A stretch of 8,273 bases of DNA from Betaproteobacteria bacterium (GCA_021414185.1 JAIOOZ010000107.1:1-8273), one strand, 5' to 3'. Positions 1-6,071 are shown, counted from the stretch's first letter. Numbers and translations: made by a program. The notes: generated from the sequence alone by a model not told the origin.

Positions 1-1
1 C

Positions 2-367
2 GTCGAAGAACAAAGCGTGCCGGAAGAACTCGAGTGGGACGGCATCGACGAATTGTGTCTGCATGCACTGGCGGCAACTGCCGACGGCGAAGCGGTGGGC
101 ACCGGCCGGCTGTTGCCTGACGGGCATATCGGCCGCATGGCAGTGCTGGCGCATTGGCGCAAACAGGGCGTCGGCGGCCAGATTCTCGCGGAGTTGATCG
201 CGGCGGCGCGCGAATTGCGGCATGCCGCGGTAGAACTCAGCGCGCAAACGCACGCCATCGGGTTTTACCGCAAATTCGGTTTCGAAGTCGTGAGCGGGGA
301 ATATCTCGATGCAGGCATCCCTCATCGCACCATGCGCCTGGCGTTGCTTAAGCCGCTGCCGAAGTAG
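2..367 (+). CDS. GNAT-family N-acetyltransferase, 5' end missing
   Basis: The frame is open from the left edge: the residues before the first GTG at 17 (VEEQS) continue the family pattern 'VEEQxVPEELEWD', so the true start lies outside the window and 121 residues are visible. The acetyl-CoA-binding motif A appears as IGRMAVLAHWRKQGVGG, in which the Q/R-x-x-G-x-G core is QGVGG-like. The C-terminal signature follows: HAIGFYRKFGF, then AGIPHRTM. This layout matches the YjcF/ElaA-like branch of GNAT proteins, which are predicted to move an acetyl group from acetyl-CoA to an amine in the cytoplasm; the substrate is unknown. The last 20 nt overlap the 3' end of the convergent NRDE gene. The family call is firm; the substrate cannot be told from sequence. 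Confidence 0.9.
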   Translation, partial: VEEQSVPEELEWDGIDELCLHALAATADGEAVGTGRLLPDGHIGRMAVLAHWRKQGVGGQILAELIAAARELRHAAVELSAQTHAIGFYRKFGFEVVSGEYLDAGIPHRTMRLALLKPLPK

Positions 368-1139
368 GCGCGATTTCGAGAGCGAAGCGGCCCGTCGTGC
401 TGCTCCCGGGGCTGCCGAGTGCGCCGAAACTGCGCTCGACAAACACGACCTCGCCGTGATTGTCGATCAGCATCACCGTCGACGAGCGTGTGCCGTATGT
501 TGGCGATGCAATGAAAGCCGGCGACAGCACGCGTTCACGCGGCAGTCCGACACCGGTTGCAGGCAAGGCGTTATCGGGCGCAATCGTCCGCTCGGCAAGC
601 AAGCCAAACAGGCCGTCGATCAACTCCTGCGATCTGCTTCGCAACAATTCAGTCACGATTTTTCTGCCGCGCTCGACTTTTGGCCACGGCGTATTCAACA
701 GGTGATTGCTCAGACCATGCACGCCCGGAGCAACAACTGTCGGCTCGCCGCCACGGTTTGACAAATACTGCAATTCATCAAGATCACCAGCCAGCAGATT
801 GAAGCCGTTATAGTCGCCGGCCTCGCCGTGTACTCGCGCGACATAATCTTCGGGGCGCTGTTTTTTGTGCAGAAAGCTGGCGACGAGTTCGCCGCGGGAG
901 CGCGATGAGTTTTTTGCGCCAGCGCCTTCCCGGAAATTGGTTACCGCGGCAAACGTTCCGCTGCGGGTAATGCCCAGCCAGGTGCCGCCTTGCTCGAGAT
1001 CGCGACCACCGTATATGTGCGGACTGTCGTTCCAGAATGCCGCTGCAGCGGTCGGACGCGCGTAGGCCTCATCGCGATTCGCCGCCATCACGAGCGGATA
1101 ATCAGGATGAACTTTATGCGCGAAGAGTATCAGGCACAT
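348..1139 (-). CDS. NRDE/TANGO2-family protein
   Basis: A 263-residue protein beginning MCLILFA, with the family-naming tetrapeptide NRDE at residues 21-24. Other visible family features are the GGRDLEQGGTWLG segment (about 44-56), VTNFRE, GLSNHLLNTPWPKV, and a C-terminal YGTRSSTV followed by a short strand ending in ER-F. Cys2 immediately after the initiator Met is conserved and recalls the N-terminal nucleophile of Ntn hydrolases; catalysis has not been shown here. Eukaryotic TANGO2/HRG-9 relatives have been linked to haem trafficking, and carrying that over to this bacterial protein is inference. The length is normal for the family. The gene lies 11 nt downstream of ygfZ on the same strand, so it is probably co-transcribed with it. 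I see no clear Shine-Dalgarno sequence before the ATG, which fits translation coupled to ygfZ. Its 3' end overlaps the GNAT gene by 20 nt. Confidence 0.92.
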   Translation of the reverse strand: MCLILFAHKVHPDYPLVMAANRDEAYARPTAAAAFWNDSPHIYGGRDLEQGGTWLGITRSGTFAAVTNFREGAGAKNSSRSRGELVASFLHKKQRPEDYVARVHGEAGDYNGFNLLAGDLDELQYLSNRGGEPTVVAPGVHGLSNHLLNTPWPKVERGRKIVTELLRSRSQELIDGLFGLLAERTIAPDNALPATGVGLPRERVLSPAFIASPTYGTRSSTVMLIDNHGEVVFVERSFGALGSPGSSTTGRFALEIAPTSAAA

Positions 1140-1150
1140 GGCGTGGCGCT

Positions 1151-2134
1151 TTACGGCGGATCGGCCGGTATCGCATAGGGCAGGGGCCTGAATTTCAGGG
1201 CGGGGCCGGCCGGCGCATTCAGATGTACGTCGCCACTCTGAAAACTTGCGATGTGCATGACGGCCAGCGCAGTATGGCCGCCGCTGGGGGAGGGGGCGGC
1301 GTTCACGATCATGCCGGTGGCCTGCTCGCCAGTGCCGGCGCTGTAAAGCTTGTTACCGGGCGCGGGTACATCCGTGCCGCTGATCTCGGCGAGGTACATG
1401 CGCTGTTTCAATTTCCCCAGATAATGCATGCGTGCAACGATTTCCTGGCCTGGATAACAACCCTTGCTGAAGCTCACGCCATTGAGCAGATCCAGATTGG
1501 CCATTTGCGGCACAAACTGGTCTTGCGTCGCCGGCGTAATGAAAGGTATTCCCGCCTCTATGTTCGTCAATTCCCAGGCGGCGTCACTCACAGATTGCGC
1601 TTTCTTCAGCAGCGCATTCAGTATTTCACCGCCGCTTGCGCGGTCGGCGACAAGCAGCCAGCGCGCGGTATCGAGACGCAATAACTGCGTTCCCCCGGCG
1701 GCAGTCGTCGTCAACGCGGCCGCTGGAATAGTCTTGAAGTGCTGCGCAAGCAGCTCTTCGGCAGCAATGCCGGCGATGCCTAACAGCACATGGTCGTCGC
1801 TGACGTCGCGCGCTTTTACCTTCGAACGCAGTATGTACATCGACAGACGCTTGGATATGGGGCCGCACAGGCTGCGCGGCAACTGCATCATGTAACCCGC
1901 GGTGTCGCGCCACAGCAGGAAACTCGCGAGCATGCGGCCCTTGGGGGAGTTATAGCTGCCGTAAATCGCCTTGCCCGCTTGCAGCGCGTTGACGTCGCAA
2001 CTCAACTGCCCCTGCAGGAAAGCCTGCGCGTCCTCGCCGGAAAAATGAATCAAGCCGAACTGCGAGAGGCTGGCGACCCCGGCGAGCGGGGCCGCCGAAT
2101 CTGCGCCGCCCGTTCCCTCGCCTTCATACGCCAT
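1151..2134 (-). CDS. ygfZ: YgfZ, folate-binding Fe-S/tRNA-modification protein
   Basis: A 327-residue protein of the aminomethyltransferase-like fold. Diagnostic motifs are FLQGQLSCDV (39-48), SPKGRMLASF (63-72), NIEAGIPFI (191-199) and the YgfZ signature KGCYPGQE (224-231), whose invariant cysteine is Cys226. In E. coli YgfZ binds tetrahydrofolate and supports the assembly or repair of certain Fe-S enzymes, including the MiaB tRNA methylthiotransferase, in the cytoplasm. The ATG at 2134 is chosen because a GGAG lies 6 nt upstream of it and no ATG, GTG or TTG occurs further upstream in frame before a stop. The N-terminus is slightly shorter than in many relatives and is rich in Gly and Glu. 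It is the first gene of a leftward pair with the NRDE gene, and a possible leader ORF ends with TGATG on its start codon. Confidence 0.95.
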   Translation of the reverse strand: MAYEGEGTGGADSAAPLAGVASLSQFGLIHFSGEDAQAFLQGQLSCDVNALQAGKAIYGSYNSPKGRMLASFLLWRDTAGYMMQLPRSLCGPISKRLSMYILRSKVKARDVSDDHVLLGIAGIAAEELLAQHFKTIPAAALTTTAAGGTQLLRLDTARWLLVADRASGGEILNALLKKAQSVSDAAWELTNIEAGIPFITPATQDQFVPQMANLDLLNGVSFSKGCYPGQEIVARMHYLGKLKQRMYLAEISGTDVPAPGNKLYSAGTGEQATGMIVNAAPSPSGGHTALAVMHIASFQSGDVHLNAPAGPALKFRPLPYAIPADPP

Positions 2135-2229
2135 CAGAAACTCCAGCGCCGCGCCGGATGTGCGGCGGCAAAGCCGGGCAGAGGATAATTTCCCTGCCGG
2201 ACCAAATAATTATCTGTCATATCCAACAT
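2134..2229 (-). CDS. possible 31-codon leader ORF upstream of ygfZ
   Basis: On the minus strand an ATG at 2229 (a second in-frame ATG is at 2220) opens a 31-codon frame whose TGA shares its A with the ygfZ ATG (TGATG). The visible start is MLDMTDNYLVRQG and the end is ARRWSF. The ribosome-binding signal is weak. The arrangement resembles a translationally coupled leader, but the ORF is short, I recognise no family, and part of it overlaps the GGAG that serves ygfZ. It could equally be chance in an untranslated leader. Confidence 0.25.
   Translation of the reverse strand: MLDMTDNYLVRQGNYPLPGFAAAHPARRWSF
2184..2214. repeat. inverted repeat in the ygfZ leader
   Basis: GATAATT at 2184-2190 is the exact reverse complement of AATTATC at 2208-2214, with a 17-nt spacer. 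It lies between the ygfZ promoter candidates and the ygfZ start, inside the possible leader ORF. It could be an operator half-site pair (24 bp centre to centre) or a weak RNA hairpin in the ygfZ transcript. The arms are AT-rich in an AT-rich stretch, so chance is a real alternative. Confidence 0.35.
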
Positions 2230-2244
2230 TTGAAAAAAAGAAAT

Positions 2245-2278
2245 ATTATAAATCATAGGCTTATGAAAATTCTATCAA
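2245..2278 (-). promoter_or_regulatory. candidate ygfZ promoter
   Basis: On the minus strand a perfect TATAAT is read at 2250-2245, but no good -35 lies 16-18 bp upstream of it. Alternatively TTGATA (2278-2273, 5 of 6 matches to TTGACA) pairs with TATGAT (2257-2252, 5 of 6) across a short 15-bp spacer. Either would start transcription roughly 100 nt upstream of ygfZ. The exact pairing is uncertain; the position in the AT-rich divergent region supports a promoter here. Confidence 0.45.
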
Positions 2279-2288
2279 ACAAGCACAT

Positions 2289-2317
2289 TTGACAGAGTGT
2301 TAAACCTTGATTCTAAT
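2289..2317 (+). promoter_or_regulatory. sigma-70-type promoter of the J-like gene pair
   Basis: A perfect -35 TTGACA (2289-2294) is followed after exactly 17 bp by TCTAAT (2312-2317, 5 of 6 matches to TATAAT). Transcription would start near 2324, leaving a leader of about 40 nt before the ATG at 2364. This is the strongest promoter-like match I found in the window and is back-to-back with the candidate ygfZ promoter. Confidence 0.7.
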
Positions 2318-2353
2318 ACCTTATATAGCAATCGGTTGGAATGCTTCTAATCC

Positions 2354-2362
2354 AGGGAGGAG
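2354..2362 (+). promoter_or_regulatory. ribosome binding site fixing the start at 2364
   Basis: The purine run AGGGAGGAG ends one base before the ATG at 2364. It offers two overlapping Shine-Dalgarno registers at short spacing. It decides the start of the first J-like gene: the frame stays open upstream to a TTG at 2307, but that codon would fall before the predicted transcription start. Confidence 0.75.
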
Positions 2363-2363
2363 C

Positions 2364-2642
2364 ATGAAAACGCATTACGAGCAGCTCGGCATCACGCCGC
2401 ATGCCAGTCAAACGGCCATCCAGCAGTCGTTCTTCCGGCTCGCGAGAAAACTCGACCCGAAGAACCCGCTTAACCAGGGCAGTGAGCGCGCGCGCATCGA
2501 GTACCTTGCAATCCAATCCGCTTACCGCACGCTATCGAACCCCGATTTGCGGTGTGAATACGACCGCAGCCTGCAATTGCAGGCCTTGAAACCTCCCGCC
2601 AGAACGTTTGCGTCTGCCGCAAGCGCACGCGAACCGAAGTAG
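2364..2642 (+). CDS. small J-domain-like protein lacking HPD
   Basis: A 92-residue soluble protein with the outline of a DnaJ J-domain. Residues 4-10 (HYEQLGI) match the usual 'YExLGv' helix I entry. Helix II follows (AIQQSFFRLARKL, 18-30). The loop then reads KLDPKNP where canonical proteins have YHPDRNP. Helix III (ERARIEYLAIQSAYRTLSNP, 41-60) and the typical RCEYDRSL end complete the domain. The HPD tripeptide that stimulates Hsp70 ATPase is therefore replaced by LDP, making this a J-like protein that probably cannot act as a normal DnaK co-chaperone. The C-terminal 20 residues are a short Ala/Ser-rich tail. It has a strong promoter and ribosome binding site and is followed 24 nt later by a second J-like gene. 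Its partner and role are unknown. Confidence 0.85.
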   Translation: MKTHYEQLGITPHASQTAIQQSFFRLARKLDPKNPLNQGSERARIEYLAIQSAYRTLSNPDLRCEYDRSLQLQALKPPARTFASAASAREPK

Positions 2643-2666
2643 CGCGCAGTTTCCGCAAAGACCGCC

Positions 2667-3137
2667 GTGAAAAGATCGTTCTATGAAATGCTGGGCATCG
2701 GGCACGATGCCGATCAAGCGCAGATCGACGCTGCATACGCACAAGCGACCGCCAGGCTGAGCGCAGGCAATCTGCGCGGCGTTACCGAAGCCGTGATGGA
2801 GACACAATTAATACGCGATGGCTACCGCATACTCTCCAGCCCGGAACAGCGGGCCCGCTACGATGCCAAGCTGCTGGAAGCTGAACCTGGCGCCAAACTG
2901 ATGATATTCCCGGACGATAGTTACGGTCGGCGCCGGCTTGGCATAGGCACCGTGGTGCTGGTGGCGCTTTCGGCCGTGCTTGGTACCATCGTCTATCGCC
3001 ACCTGTCACTCAAGATGGACGAGGTCAGGATCGAACACGTGCAGGCGGTGGCGCGGCACAAAGACGAGCAGCCCAAAGGTATCGTCATCACGCCGAACAG
3101 CGTGGTGAATGCTTCGAACGCCACGCCGCAACGTTAG
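2667..3137 (+). CDS. membrane-anchored J-domain-like protein lacking HPD
   Basis: A 156-residue protein starting at GTG. The first 70 residues resemble a J-domain: SFYEMLGIGHDADQAQIDAAY (4-24) for helices I-II, a long helix III ending DGYRILSSPEQRARYD (51-66). The helix II-III connection is LSAGNLRGV, with no HPD. After a short linker and a basic GRRR (87-90), one hydrophobic segment (about 91-109) predicts a membrane anchor. By the positive-inside rule this leaves the J-like part in the cytoplasm and about 45 residues, rich in charged and then Asn/Thr residues, in the periplasm. The upstream ribosome binding signal is weak, so translation probably depends on the preceding J-like gene 24 nt away. 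A terminator-like hairpin follows directly. The start codon is the only plausible one that keeps helix I. Function unknown. Confidence 0.82.
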   Translation: MKRSFYEMLGIGHDADQAQIDAAYAQATARLSAGNLRGVTEAVMETQLIRDGYRILSSPEQRARYDAKLLEAEPGAKLMIFPDDSYGRRRLGIGTVVLVALSAVLGTIVYRHLSLKMDEVRIEHVQAVARHKDEQPKGIVITPNSVVNASNATPQR

Positions 3138-3166
3138 GGCGCCGGCACCATGCCGGCCCGTCTTTT
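3138..3166 (+). terminator. rho-independent terminator after the J-like pair
   Basis: Directly after the stop codon, GCCGGCA (3141-3147) pairs perfectly with TGCCGGC (3151-3157) around a 3-nt loop. Two further G-C pairs are possible past a bulged C. A TCTTTT run follows at 3161-3166. The stem is strong and the T tract short, so termination is likely but may be incomplete. Confidence 0.6.
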
Positions 3167-3194
3167 GATGCATCGCCGGCGCGCGAAATATATT
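3165..3194 (+). promoter_or_regulatory. candidate ygfX promoter next to the start codon
   Basis: TTGATG (3165-3170, 4 of 6 matches) lies 18 bp before TATATT (3189-3194, 5 of 6). Its -35 box begins inside the T tract of the preceding terminator. Transcription would start around 3201, practically at the ygfX GTG, implying a leaderless or nearly leaderless mRNA, which fits the absence of a Shine-Dalgarno sequence. Confidence 0.4.
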
Positions 3195-3202
3195 GCATAC
3201 CC

Positions 3203-3634
3203 GTGTTGAAGATCAGCCTGCGGCCATCCCGGCTGTTGGCGGGCGTTCTGACTTTCGCACACGGCGCCGCGATTGCCATCGTGATGACAGTCAATCTCCC
3301 GTTATGGGCAAAAATCATCGCGGCGACGATATTGCTCGTTCATCTGCTGGTGGTCGTCAGGCGACAGGCATTGCTGCTGGCGGCAGATTCGGCAGTGGCA
3401 GTTGAAATCAGCTCCGACAACCGGATCAGCGTGCAAACGCGCTCTGGCGCGTGGAACGAGTACGAAGTTCTGGGCAGCACGTATGCGATGCCGTATCTGA
3501 CAGTCCTGAATCTGCGACAGCACGACGGCCGCGCCGGAAAACGGATCACGCTGCTTGTCGACAGCCTGCACGCGGACGATTTCAGGAAGCTGCGCGTGTG
3601 GCTGCACTGGAAGGGCGAAGACGGCGCGCCCTGA
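3203..3634 (+). CDS. ygfX: YgfX/CptA-family membrane protein
   Basis: A 143-residue protein whose N-terminus (ISLRPSRLLAGVL) carries the basic LRPSR entry typical of YgfX. Two hydrophobic helices follow at about 10-30 and 33-52, with a basic VRRQ just after. The soluble C-terminal half ends in the conserved block LLVDSLHADDFRKLRVWLHW (117-136). In E. coli YgfX (CptA) is an inner-membrane protein encoded with SdhE. It was first described as a toxin acting on the cytoskeletal proteins MreB and FtsZ, and that role is debated. Here sdhE is not adjacent: the genes before it are the J-like pair, then ygfZ on the other strand. The GTG at 3203 is used because it gives the normal family N-terminus. 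No Shine-Dalgarno precedes it. Confidence 0.85.
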   Translation: MLKISLRPSRLLAGVLTFAHGAAIAIVMTVNLPLWAKIIAATILLVHLLVVVRRQALLLAADSAVAVEISSDNRISVQTRSGAWNEYEVLGSTYAMPYLTVLNLRQHDGRAGKRITLLVDSLHADDFRKLRVWLHWKGEDGAP

Positions 3635-3652
3635 GGCGTGCTGCCAGACGCT

Positions 3653-3676
3653 AAAGCCGGTAAGATTACGGCTTTT
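3653..3676 (+). terminator. weak terminator-like hairpin after ygfX
   Basis: AAAGCCG (3653-3659) is complementary to CGGCTTT (3669-3675) around a 9-nt loop, ending in TTTT at 3673-3676. The stem is only 7 bp and partly A-T, so it is a modest candidate for ending the ygfX transcript before the propeller gene. Confidence 0.4.
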
Positions 3677-3750
3677 AAGAAGTTTGTTTTGGTTCGCCGC
3701 AATCGGCAATCATCCCCGGCCATCATTCATTCGCAGGAATTTCCCATAAC

Positions 3751-5013
3751 ATGAACCAGAAAATGAGTATGTCAAAAGGCGCGGACCCGTCGGAAACCAT
3801 GGCGTGGAACATGAAGCTCCTCTCGCACCACGAACTGGGCGGCTTCGGTGGCATGGGCGAAGGCGTAAACATGCAACTGGCGCCGGACGGACGGCGCATT
3901 CTGTGGCTCGCCCATGAATCGGCACCGAAGAATTTCACCGGAGTGGACGTCAGCGATCCGCGCAATCCGAAGGTCGTCGCGCAAACCGAGTTGCCGCATC
4001 GCGGCATGCGTTCCAATTCGCTGGACGTCGTCGGCAATACGCTGACGGTCGCTTATCAAACGACGAAAGCCGGCGACAAACCTGCCGGCTTCGACATTTT
4101 CGACGTCAGCAAGCCGGAGCAACCCCGCCTGATATCGCATTTCGACGCATCGGGCCAATATTCGCGCGGCGTGCACGTGCTGTGGTTTGCGGACGGCGAG
4201 TACGTGCATATGAGTTCGGGCGCGCCGGATTTTCAGCCGCGCAGCCCGAAAGACGATCAGTGCTACCGCATCGTCGACATCCGCAATCCTTCCAAGCCGC
4301 AAGAGGTCGGCCGCTGGTGGGCACCGGGCACGCGCGAGGGCGACGCCGAGCCGTCACCGCGGCAGAAAGTCGGCGAATTCCCGGTCGGCTACGCGGGCTT
4401 CCGCGCGCACAACACCAACGTGTATCCCGAGCGGCCCGATCGTGCCTACGTCGGGTATCTGGATTACGGCGCGCTCATCATGGACATCAGCGACAAGGCG
4501 CATCCCAAGGTGATCTCGCGCTGGAGCAATTGCCCGCCGTACCTCGGCTTTACGCATACGGTACTGCCGCTCTTCAAGCCCGGGCTGCTGGTAGTGACCG
4601 ATGAATCGGTGGTGGACAACGCCGCCGACTGGCCCAAGCTCACGTGGGTGCTCGACGCGCGCGCGGAAACGCACCCGATTTCGATCAGCACGTTGCCGAT
4701 GCCGTCACCGGAGGCATTTGGTAAACGCGGGGGGCGCTATGGCTCGCACAATCTGCACGAGAACCTGCCGAAAGAAGCCTCGTTCAAGTCCGACAACATC
4801 ATCATCGGCACATTTTTTAACGGCGGCGTACGGGCTTTCGACCTGTCGAATCCGTACCAGCCGCAGGAAGTAGCTTACTACGTGCCTGGCGCGCCCAAGC
4901 TTTCGCCAGCGGGAGCAATCCAGCTCAACGACGTATTCGTCGACGACAGGGGCATCGTGTTTACAGTCGACCGTTTTGCCGGCGGCCTCTACGCACTCGA
5001 GATGACGATCTGA
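3751..5013 (+). CDS. LVIVD-repeat beta-propeller protein
   Basis: A 420-residue protein without a signal peptide, so probably cytoplasmic. It contains repeated 'hydrophobic-D-[VI]-x-[DN]P-x-x-P' elements: GVDVSDPRNPKVV (64-76), FDIFDVSKPEQPRLI (114-128), YRIVDIRNPSKPQEV (172-186), IMDISDKAHPKVI (243-255) and RAFDLSNPYQPQEV (361-374). These are LVIVD-type repeats, each forming the outer part of a propeller blade. By my alignment there are seven blades, and the N-terminal MKLLSHHEL (21-29) looks like the closing outer strand of the last one. Blades open with related motifs, several containing histidine: VHV, AHNTNV, THTV and SHNLHEN. No enzyme activity is established for the family; distant resemblance to selenium-binding-type metal propellers is inference. 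An AGGA 12 nt upstream supports the ATG at 3751; in-frame ATGs at 3763 and 3769 are alternatives. A COG0523 GTPase gene follows 23 nt later. Confidence 0.85.
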   Translation: MNQKMSMSKGADPSETMAWNMKLLSHHELGGFGGMGEGVNMQLAPDGRRILWLAHESAPKNFTGVDVSDPRNPKVVAQTELPHRGMRSNSLDVVGNTLTVAYQTTKAGDKPAGFDIFDVSKPEQPRLISHFDASGQYSRGVHVLWFADGEYVHMSSGAPDFQPRSPKDDQCYRIVDIRNPSKPQEVGRWWAPGTREGDAEPSPRQKVGEFPVGYAGFRAHNTNVYPERPDRAYVGYLDYGALIMDISDKAHPKVISRWSNCPPYLGFTHTVLPLFKPGLLVVTDESVVDNAADWPKLTWVLDARAETHPISISTLPMPSPEAFGKRGGRYGSHNLHENLPKEASFKSDNIIIGTFFNGGVRAFDLSNPYQPQEVAYYVPGAPKLSPAGAIQLNDVFVDDRGIVFTVDRFAGGLYALEMTI

Positions 5014-5036
5014 CGGATCCGCACGCGCGGCTGAAT

Positions 5037-6071
5037 ATGGCGGGCTCGACGGCACGCGACCCGTTCGCCGGCAAGATCCCGGTCACCGTCGTCACCGGGT
5101 TTCTCGGCAGCGGCAAGACCACGCTGCTCAATCATCTGCTCGCCCAGCCCGCGCTGGCGCGCAGTGCGGTCATTGTCAACGAGTATGGCGAGCAGGGCAT
5201 AGACCACGACCTGCTGCGCTTTGCCCAGGAAAAAGTACTGTTGCTGGAAAACGGCTGCGTATGCTGCGCATTGCGCGGCGATTTACAGCTCACCCTGCGC
5301 GATTTGTTTCTGGCGCGCCGGCAGGGCGAAATAGGCGATTTCGAGCGCATATTGCTGGAGACGACCGGACTTGCCGATCCTGCGCCGGTACTGCAGACGT
5401 TGTTGTCAGACACGCTGTTGCTCGGGCAATTCCGCCTGAACGGCGTAGTGACTTGCGTCGATGCCTATCATGCGCGCGCTCAGCTCGAATCCCAGCCTGA
5501 AGCGTTGAAGCAGGTCGCATTGGCCGATCGCGTAGTCATTACCAAGTCGGACCAGGTCAGTGCGGATGCGCTGGCGGCAGTAAAAAAGACGCTGGCCGGC
5601 GTGGCACCGTTTGCCCAAATCGGTCTGGCGGAGCACGGCGTGATTGAGCCTGCATTTGTGACAGCCATAGGGTTTGACGATGCGCGCGCTGATGCGGCAC
5701 GCATTGATCGCTGGCTCGGCGCTGCACGTAACGACAGCAATGCGGGACGTCACGCCCACGACACGTCGATCACGACTTTCACACTGCGCTTCGAGCAACC
5801 GTTCTCCGTGCGCGCTTTCGAGCAATGCATCGAAGTGCTGACGGCTTTGCGCGGCCCCGATTTGCTGCGCGTGAAAGGTCTGATCAACGTGGCCGGGGAA
5901 TCAAATCCGCTGGTGGTGCAGGGGGTTCAGCACCTGTTTCACCCGCCGATTGCGTTGGCAGGCTGGCCTGACGCCGACCGCGTATCCAGACTGGTGTTCA
6001 TTACACGCGGCATCCCGCGCGAAACCGTTGCAGACCTGTTTAGCGCGGTGACTGCGGTTGCGGCGACCTAG
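5037..6071 (+). CDS. COG0523/CobW-type GTPase, putative metal chaperone
   Basis: A 344-residue P-loop GTPase of the G3E family. Visible elements in order are Walker A GFLGSGKT (21-28), NEYGEQGIDHDLL (48-60), the metal-binding signature GCVCC (73-77, the C-x-C-C motif), ETTGLADP (108-115), and TKSD (169-172) in the guanine-specificity position, where NKxD is usual. A C-terminal CobW domain contains LLRVKGLINVAGE (276-288). A short RHAH (238-241) in the linker adds histidines. Family members use GTP hydrolysis to deliver metals such as Zn, Co or Ni to client proteins, or act in cofactor assembly; the metal and client here are unknown. The length is normal. The ATG at 5037 has only a weak ribosome binding site and lies 23 nt after the propeller gene, suggesting co-transcription. 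I saw no Zur-like palindrome upstream of the pair. Confidence 0.92.
   Translation: MAGSTARDPFAGKIPVTVVTGFLGSGKTTLLNHLLAQPALARSAVIVNEYGEQGIDHDLLRFAQEKVLLLENGCVCCALRGDLQLTLRDLFLARRQGEIGDFERILLETTGLADPAPVLQTLLSDTLLLGQFRLNGVVTCVDAYHARAQLESQPEALKQVALADRVVITKSDQVSADALAAVKKTLAGVAPFAQIGLAEHGVIEPAFVTAIGFDDARADAARIDRWLGAARNDSNAGRHAHDTSITTFTLRFEQPFSVRAFEQCIEVLTALRGPDLLRVKGLINVAGESNPLVVQGVQHLFHPPIALAGWPDADRVSRLVFITRGIPRETVADLFSAVTAVAAT

Noticed and set aside
1037..1684. A 215-codon plus-strand open frame.
   Set aside because: It is antisense to the well-supported ygfZ and NRDE genes, shows no recognisable motif, and is the usual by-product of GC-rich coding DNA.
2134..2210. A longer YgfZ N-terminus through a frameshift with the upstream ORF.
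   Set aside because: The leader ORF residues do not resemble a YgfZ N-terminus, the ygfZ frame has no standard start codon upstream before a stop, and the ATG at 2134 has its own GGAG at good spacing.
2307..2363. N-terminal extension of the first J-like protein from the TTG at 2307.
   Set aside because: The TTG lies within the -35/-10 spacer, upstream of the predicted transcription start near 2324. The strong purine-rich ribosome binding site sits directly before the ATG at 2364, where the J-domain begins.
3635..3750. A metal-responsive (Zur-type) operator upstream of the propeller-GTPase pair.
   Set aside because: No AT-rich palindrome of the expected Zur type is visible in this gap; only a weak terminator-like hairpin is present.
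3772..4302. A 176-codon minus-strand open frame.
   Set aside because: It lies opposite the LVIVD-repeat gene, is rich in Arg/Ala/Val with no domain, and mirrors the codon pattern of the sense gene.
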